Shown in pieces: positions 59,934 to 64,000 of a stretch of 64,000 bases of DNA. A program made the position numbers and the translations under genes. Position 1 is the first letter of the stretch, and every line of letters starts with the position of its first letter. The DNA is from Leptolyngbya sp. PCC 7375 (GTDB taxonomy: Bacteria > Cyanobacteriota > Cyanobacteriia > Phormidesmidales > Phormidesmidaceae): assembly GCF_000316115.1 (NCBI RefSeq), contig NZ_JH993797.1:4760486-4824485 (forward strand), written 5' to 3'. Below the pieces are notes generated by a model that saw only the letters and a program-made list of their open reading frames with translations, did no database searches and was not told where the DNA came from.

Positions 59934-60890
59934 ATGACAAGTTATACACTGCTGTCGGCTGCCAAGATTAATCTGTATCTAGAAATCATTGGGCACCGGC
60001 CTGACGGATTTCATGAAATGGCCATGGTGATGCAAAGTGTGAACTTATGCGATCGCATCACCCTCACCAGTCTCCCCGCAGCCATTCGACGGCTACAGTG
60101 CGAGCATCCTCAGGTACCCACCGATAACTCTAACCTCGCCCTTAAGGCCGTTGATCTACTGACCTATAAATTTCCAGAACTGGCGAATCGTGGTGTAGAC
60201 ATCACCATTGAAAAAAATATCCCAGTCGGAGCAGGATTAGCCGGCGGTTCTAGCAACGCTGCTGCCACGTTAGTGGGCTTAAATCTCTTGTGGAAACTGG
60301 GGTTAACCCAGATTGAGCTAGAAGAACTCTCCGCCCAGCTAGGCTCAGATATCCCCTTCTGCATTCGCGGCGGCACCGCCATTGCCACCGGTCGTGGCGA
60401 AATCCTCGATCCCATTTCTAGCCTGACGGACCTATACGTTGTCCTAGCAAAGTACGAAAGTATTTCCGTATCTACACCGTGGGCCTACAAAACCTATCGA
60501 GCAAATTTTAGCGATCGCTATGCCGATATTTCCGACAATGCCACCCTACAAGAACGGCAAAAGCGTGTCCATGCAGGCCCCATGGTTACCGCCATCACCC
60601 ATAAAGATGGTGCTGCCATCGGCTCACATTTACACAATGACCTGGAGCGTGTGGTCCTCCCAGCCCACGATAAAGTCCAGCAGTTACGGGATTACATGGC
60701 CCGTTACGGCGGGCTGGGCACCATGATGTCCGGCTCGGGGCCAACCGTCTTTACCTTGACCTCTACCCAAGACGCTGCCGATGAGATTTTGCATAAAGTA
60801 CGAGCAGCCCTACCTGATCCAGACTTAAAACTATGGTCCACCTGCTTTACAGCCACAGGCATTCGTTTAGAGTCTGAAACAAAAAATTAA
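59934..60890 (+). CDS. ispE: 4-diphosphocytidyl-2-C-methyl-D-erythritol kinase
   Basis: The 318-residue GHMP kinase has LSAAKINLYLEIIGHRPDGFHEM at the start, the ATP-binding VGAGLAGGSSNAAATL motif, and the third motif MMSGSGPTVFTL. IspE phosphorylates CDP-ME in the MEP isoprenoid pathway. The start at 59934 (MTSYTLL) gives a standard length; an upstream ATG at 59886 would add 16 residues without family support. It follows rsmA on the same strand. Confidence 0.95.
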   Translation: MTSYTLLSAAKINLYLEIIGHRPDGFHEMAMVMQSVNLCDRITLTSLPAAIRRLQCEHPQVPTDNSNLALKAVDLLTYKFPELANRGVDITIEKNIPVGAGLAGGSSNAAATLVGLNLLWKLGLTQIELEELSAQLGSDIPFCIRGGTAIATGRGEILDPISSLTDLYVVLAKYESISVSTPWAYKTYRANFSDRYADISDNATLQERQKRVHAGPMVTAITHKDGAAIGSHLHNDLERVVLPAHDKVQQLRDYMARYGGLGTMMSGSGPTVFTLTSTQDAADEILHKVRAALPDPDLKLWSTCFTATGIRLESETKN

Positions 60891-61139
60891 CTTACAATCA
60901 GCAAGCTTTAGCGAAACGAAACATATAGGTAGAAGCCCGACAGTTGATTGATCCCGCTTATATACTGATGGCACCTGGCTCCATAGAGTTTGGAGTTTTA
61001 AGCAATTTCCTACGAAGTTAGGATGCAGAGTCATAGCAACTTTGAGGGTAGTCGCACTAATCTAGATATCAGGGTTTTGTTGGCACTTAGTCAGTCCTTA
61101 ACGTTTCCTCTGTTCGTCCCTAGAGCTCACATCCATCAG

Positions 61140-61634
61140 ATGAATCTCGTTTTTCGCTCTATTGACCTTGAAGCCCATGCCGAACTGTGTGTTCATTTTC
61201 GGCGTGACGCATTTGCCTGTAGTTTTGCAGATGGTGACCAACGATTTGCCTTAGAAAGTGGCAAACATGCCCAGGATTACCTCAATTGGCTAAGCAAGCG
61301 CATCAATGCCTGCCCCGAAAGCTGTGTTCATGTCTTTGATGGGCAGGAAATCATTGGCCAAATTGAGACAGAACTACGAGGCCAAGAAAAACTTGGCTAT
61401 GTGTATTTGTTTTATCTAATTCCCAGCCGTCGCGGACAAGGATTTAGCGACCAGCTCCATGACTATGTGATGCAGCTATTTCAAGAAGTGGGTGTCATTC
61501 GTGCCCAGCTATCCGTCAGCCCAACTAACGAAAAAGCCATTAATTTTTACAAACGTCACGGCTGGCAAGACCTGGGGCTTAGACCAGGACACACTGACAT
61601 TCACCTGATGGAACTCGCTATCGAAGCTGCTTAA
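61140..61634 (+). CDS. GNAT family N-acetyltransferase
   Basis: The protein has an N-terminal FRSIDLEAHAELCVHFRRDAF, IIGQIETELRG as the core strand, the acetyl-CoA loop IPSRRGQGFSDQLHDYV, and the late NEKAINFYKRHGWQDLG. It likely acetylates a small amine; the substrate is not predictable. The ATG at 61140 (MNLVFRS) is preferred; the open frame starts earlier (61023) but adds 39 residues unlike the family. Confidence 0.82.
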   Translation: MNLVFRSIDLEAHAELCVHFRRDAFACSFADGDQRFALESGKHAQDYLNWLSKRINACPESCVHVFDGQEIIGQIETELRGQEKLGYVYLFYLIPSRRGQGFSDQLHDYVMQLFQEVGVIRAQLSVSPTNEKAINFYKRHGWQDLGLRPGHTDIHLMELAIEAA

Positions 61635-61728
61635 ATTTCTGTAACAACCCCTGGCCGATCTCAGGTTTGGCACCAATAAAGCTGGAAAATACTGGGGATT
61701 TGATCAGATCCCCTATCTATACACAGCC

Positions 61729-62373
61729 ATGCCCCGTTTATGGTCCTTGACCCCGGTGCTTTTGGGGGTGTGGTTAAGCAGCAGCCACACCAGCCATGCC
61801 CAAACACCCGCGATATCCCCACAGCATGTGGATGCCGTGGTAGACCACCTCACCCGTCCTATGGATACCACGGAACAAGCAGAGCGAAACCCTCGCTTTG
61901 TTGGCGTCCAAATGACCACCTGCCCGATTCAGGTCACGGGGTCAGCGGATCAGTACGGTATTTACCTATATCAAGAGCAGGCTCTGACGGCACAGATAGA
62001 AAGTCCTTATAGGCAACGTTTTTTGTACATTACCCTCAGCAAAGATGCCACTCGGGTCGAGTCACACACCTTCAAACCGCCTAGTCCAGAGGCATGGACC
62101 GGTCTTTGCCAGCAGGCCACCCCATCGATTGATACCCATGCCCTGGGTGAGTTGGTCTGTGTGGTGTCCTTACGCCCCTCTACCCTAGGTTACGTGGGCA
62201 GCACGCCTGCTGAAGGCTGTCCCGTAAATCTGCGGGGAGCGGTACGCCTGACCAACACCATTGTTTTACATCAAGATGGCATGGATACCTGGGATCGGGG
62301 CTTTGATGCTAACGGTGAACAAGTGTGGGGCGCGGAAGCAGACCCCTACCAGTATCGGTGGTTAGATGAATGA
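61729..62373 (+). CDS. CpcT/CpeT-like chromophore lyase, exported form
   Basis: The 214-residue protein has a signal peptide (LWSLTPVLLGVWLSSSHTSHAQ). CpcT/CpeT motifs follow: RFVGVQMTTCPIQV, LTAQIESPYRQRFLYI, GSTPAEGCPVNLRGAVRLTN and WDRGFDANGEQVWGAE. Classical CpcT attaches phycocyanobilin to Cys153 of phycocyanin beta in the cytosol. An exported version cannot do that, so this is probably a paralog with another role. No phycobiliprotein gene is nearby. Confidence 0.75.
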   Translation: MPRLWSLTPVLLGVWLSSSHTSHAQTPAISPQHVDAVVDHLTRPMDTTEQAERNPRFVGVQMTTCPIQVTGSADQYGIYLYQEQALTAQIESPYRQRFLYITLSKDATRVESHTFKPPSPEAWTGLCQQATPSIDTHALGELVCVVSLRPSTLGYVGSTPAEGCPVNLRGAVRLTNTIVLHQDGMDTWDRGFDANGEQVWGAEADPYQYRWLDE

Positions 62374-62797
62374 ATGGTGGCAATAGCCAGTCTTTACGAT
62401 CCACTGAGCGACCTACGTTATCCGAAATTGTCAGCGTTCTTCAACGGGCACCTGCGCTTTTTATAAAGTCATCTTGAAGAATTGAGCAAACGCCGTCCGT
62501 ATTTTAGGCGATGAATATAATAATTCCAGTGCATATGAACACGTAGATTAGCATTACTGATGTGTGCAGGGTGCAGCTTGGCACTCGAATATGCGAGTAT
62601 GTTAGCCTGCTGTTTGTATTGACACCTGACCTTTCCAAACTCAAATGGGTGCGGTTTTGCAGGCCATCTAACCAGCCACAGGTACTTTCAGCTAACTTAG
62701 CCAGCTCTATCTCGGGAAAATTTCACCAACTTGGTCCGTTATGACCCTGAGTTTGAGTCTACCTGGGGATGATGTATCGAAAAGGCAACTTTTTGCA
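62374..62797. other. 424-bp gap, no convincing gene
   Basis: A 60-codon frame (62562-62744) has no ribosome-binding site and an irregular composition and was not accepted. The region should hold the promoter for the 33-codon ORF. No repeats were seen. Confidence 0.45.
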
Positions 62798-62899
62798 TGA
62801 TTAACCTGAAAAGTCGATTGATCTGGCTCACAGAAACGGTGGCAATGGGAACAGGACTGCTTGTGTTACTTGCTTGGGTCTTTGACTGGCTAATCTAAA
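62798..62899 (+). CDS. 33-residue single-helix membrane protein (candidate)
   Basis: The ORF reads MINLKSRLIWLTETVAM and GTGLLVLLAWVFDWLI: a short charged N-terminus and one membrane helix, the size and shape of small photosynthetic or regulatory membrane subunits. I do not recognise it. A strong intrinsic terminator follows 31 bases after the stop, so a transcript ends here; that supports a gene or small RNA. Only a weak, distant AAAAGG precedes the ATG. It could instead be part of a small RNA. Confidence 0.45.
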
Positions 62900-62930
62900 G
62901 GACTTCCATCAACTCAATACAAGGCTTTCA

Positions 62931-62964
62931 TCCCAGGTGATAACCCACCTGGGATCGGTTTTTA
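62931..62964 (+). terminator. intrinsic terminator
   Basis: ATCCCAGGT (62931-62939) pairs perfectly with ACCTGGGAT (62948-62956), eight-base loop, followed by CGG and five T residues (62960-62964). It ends the transcript of the 33-codon ORF upstream of the LysR gene. Confidence 0.88.
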
Positions 62965-63098
62965 TAACATGCCTGAGTTAAATCAACTCAGATTAGCCAT
63001 AGCATGTATGCAAAAAATCGATGATTCTTCCTGGAGTAGTTGCGATAGCCTTGGCAGTAAGATCCGTAGTGCTCTTTTTAGAGCAGTCATCAGTTGCT

Positions 63099-63998
63099 AT
63101 GAATCTAGGGAAAATCAAGCTCTCACAGTTGCGCGCTTTGGTTGCGATCGCAACCACTCAAAACTTTAGTGAAGCAGCCCTAGAGTTAAACCTGAGCCAG
63201 TCCACCATCAGTCACAGTATTGCCGCTCTGGAGTCGGAGCTGGGCATCATTGTGGTCAATCGTGGTCGTCATGGAGCTAGCCTGACGCCCGTTGGCGAAA
63301 CGGTCTGTGCCAAGGCCCAGCAAATGCTACAAAGTCTGGACGACATTGGCCAGCTGGCCTCCCAGGCACGGGGTGTAGAAGGTGGCCAGGTACGGATTGT
63401 GGCCTTTCGTAGCATGGCCAGCAATGTATTGCCGAGTGCGATCGCAAAACTCCACACCACCTATCCCAACATCCAGGTCACCATTACTGAAATGGATGAA
63501 CTGAGGGAATTTCAGCAAGCTTTAATTGAAGGAAAAGCCGATATCTCCGTAGCCGAACTGCTGCCGGAGAATGACTTTGAAACCTTGCCAGTGATCAATG
63601 ATCCCTGCATTGGCCTGGTGCCATCGAGCTATTCCATTGAGGCATCTCAGCTCACCTGGGATCATCTACATAAACATCCTTTGATTACCTCAGTCCATGG
63701 CAGCTGCACCCATCGAATAAATCGCGTCCTAAAGCAGGTGTTACCTCCCATTGAGGCAGAGTATCGCGTGCGCACTGACAGCACGATTGTGGGCATGGTC
63801 AACCAAGGCTTAGGCATTGGTATTTTGCACAAGCTATCAGCCCACCCCATTCCTAAAAATGTGCGGGTAATGCAGCTACCCTTCAAAGTTTTTCGCCCCC
63901 TAGGCGTGTCATGGCCTAAAGACGCCCTATTATCGCCAGCGGTCTATGCGTTTTTAGATGTATTTAAAGCCCTTCAGCTAGAAGCTCCAGCCGCCTAA
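63099..63998 (+). CDS. LysR-family transcriptional regulator
   Basis: The 299-residue regulator has the N-terminal winged helix LSQLRALVAIATTQNFSEAALELNLSQSTISHSIAALESELG and an effector-binding domain (GQVRIVAFRSMASNVLPSAIAKLHTTYPNI, LIEGKADISVAELLPEND, GMVNQGLGIGILHKLSAHP). The ligand is unknown. The ATG at 63099 gives the normal LysR start; the frame also has an ATG at 63021. The end lies two bases from the window edge, so any target downstream is not visible. Confidence 0.9.
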   Translation: MNLGKIKLSQLRALVAIATTQNFSEAALELNLSQSTISHSIAALESELGIIVVNRGRHGASLTPVGETVCAKAQQMLQSLDDIGQLASQARGVEGGQVRIVAFRSMASNVLPSAIAKLHTTYPNIQVTITEMDELREFQQALIEGKADISVAELLPENDFETLPVINDPCIGLVPSSYSIEASQLTWDHLHKHPLITSVHGSCTHRINRVLKQVLPPIEAEYRVRTDSTIVGMVNQGLGIGILHKLSAHPIPKNVRVMQLPFKVFRPLGVSWPKDALLSPAVYAFLDVFKALQLEAPAA

Positions 63999-64000
63999 GC

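Noticed and set aside
62562..62744. 60-codon frame between the CpcT-like gene and the small membrane ORF
   Set aside because: No ribosome-binding site and irregular composition; the neighbouring 33-codon ORF with terminator is more credible.

Overview
This window is chromosomal DNA of a cyanobacterium. The evidence is the many HIP1 octamers (GCGATCGC, for example near 5538, 7445 and 59700-60500), the conserved blocks pipX-pipY-sepF-proC and rsmA-ispE, the cyanobacterial families Tab2, DUF3086, DUF3119, DUF3146, DUF3082 and CpcT/CpeT, and a Cys-motif Ser/Thr kinase fused to WD40 repeats. The genus cannot be fixed from sequence alone. The BciA-type vinyl reductase and the two RTX-type proteins fit a Leptolyngbya- or Acaryochloris-like lineage, but that is inference.

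Layout. 1-13 kb is an envelope and signalling region: the end of a MATE exporter, a lipoprotein-like FAD oxidoreductase, an RTX protein with three 152-residue modules, an ECF sigma/anti-sigma pair, a haem-motif (CxxCH) histidine kinase with a LuxR-type regulator, and a 960-residue RTX protein with near-identical 555-bp repeats. 13-21 kb is housekeeping: rnc, a P-II paralog lacking Ser49, ruvA, a DivIVA-like protein, coaD, miaE, a GAF/PAS protein, acetyltransferases and a SIMPL protein. 21-28 kb is accessory: a NACHT (bacterial NLR-like) ATPase, an intact IS1595-family element with an 8-bp target duplication, a roadblock/LC7 protein and a 385-residue protein of unknown function. 28-33 kb has dienelactone hydrolase, a ribosomal S1-like gene translationally overlapping a Tab2 gene, an orphan sugar-ABC permease, and a small pentad-repeat protein with a His/Met ladder and an MDHSG tail. 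33-37 kb has a minus-strand cluster: a frameshifted small ORF, an AAA ATPase and a TOPRIM-like partner (a split OLD/PARIS/RloAB-like candidate defence module), then rppA; bciA lies upstream. 37-54 kb is mostly core: kinase-WD40, a nei relic, DnaJ, Uma2, der, EcfT, a chorismate-binding enzyme, pipX-pipY-sepF-proC, plsY, DUF proteins, nadK and a glycosyltransferase. 54.5-58.1 kb is a CRISPR array with 50 repeats and 49 spacers and no cas gene in the window. Its last repeat is cut off at the edge of a nested inverted-repeat (MITE-like) element. 58.5-64 kb has DUF3082, rsmA, ispE, an acetyltransferase, a secreted CpcT/CpeT-like protein, a 33-codon membrane ORF with its own terminator, and a LysR regulator.

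How the parts connect. P-II and PipX are known partners in nitrogen control, and both are encoded here, with a predicted three-way-junction RNA ahead of pipX. SepF (Cdv2) and a DivIVA-like (possibly Cdv3) protein are both division-related. Three kinds of anti-phage candidate (ATPase/TOPRIM, NACHT, CRISPR) are spread along the window rather than forming one island. The best candidates for undescribed biology are the ATPase/TOPRIM/small-ORF/rppA cluster, the His/Met ladder pentad protein, the three-way-junction RNA before pipX, and the roadblock plus 385-residue pair.
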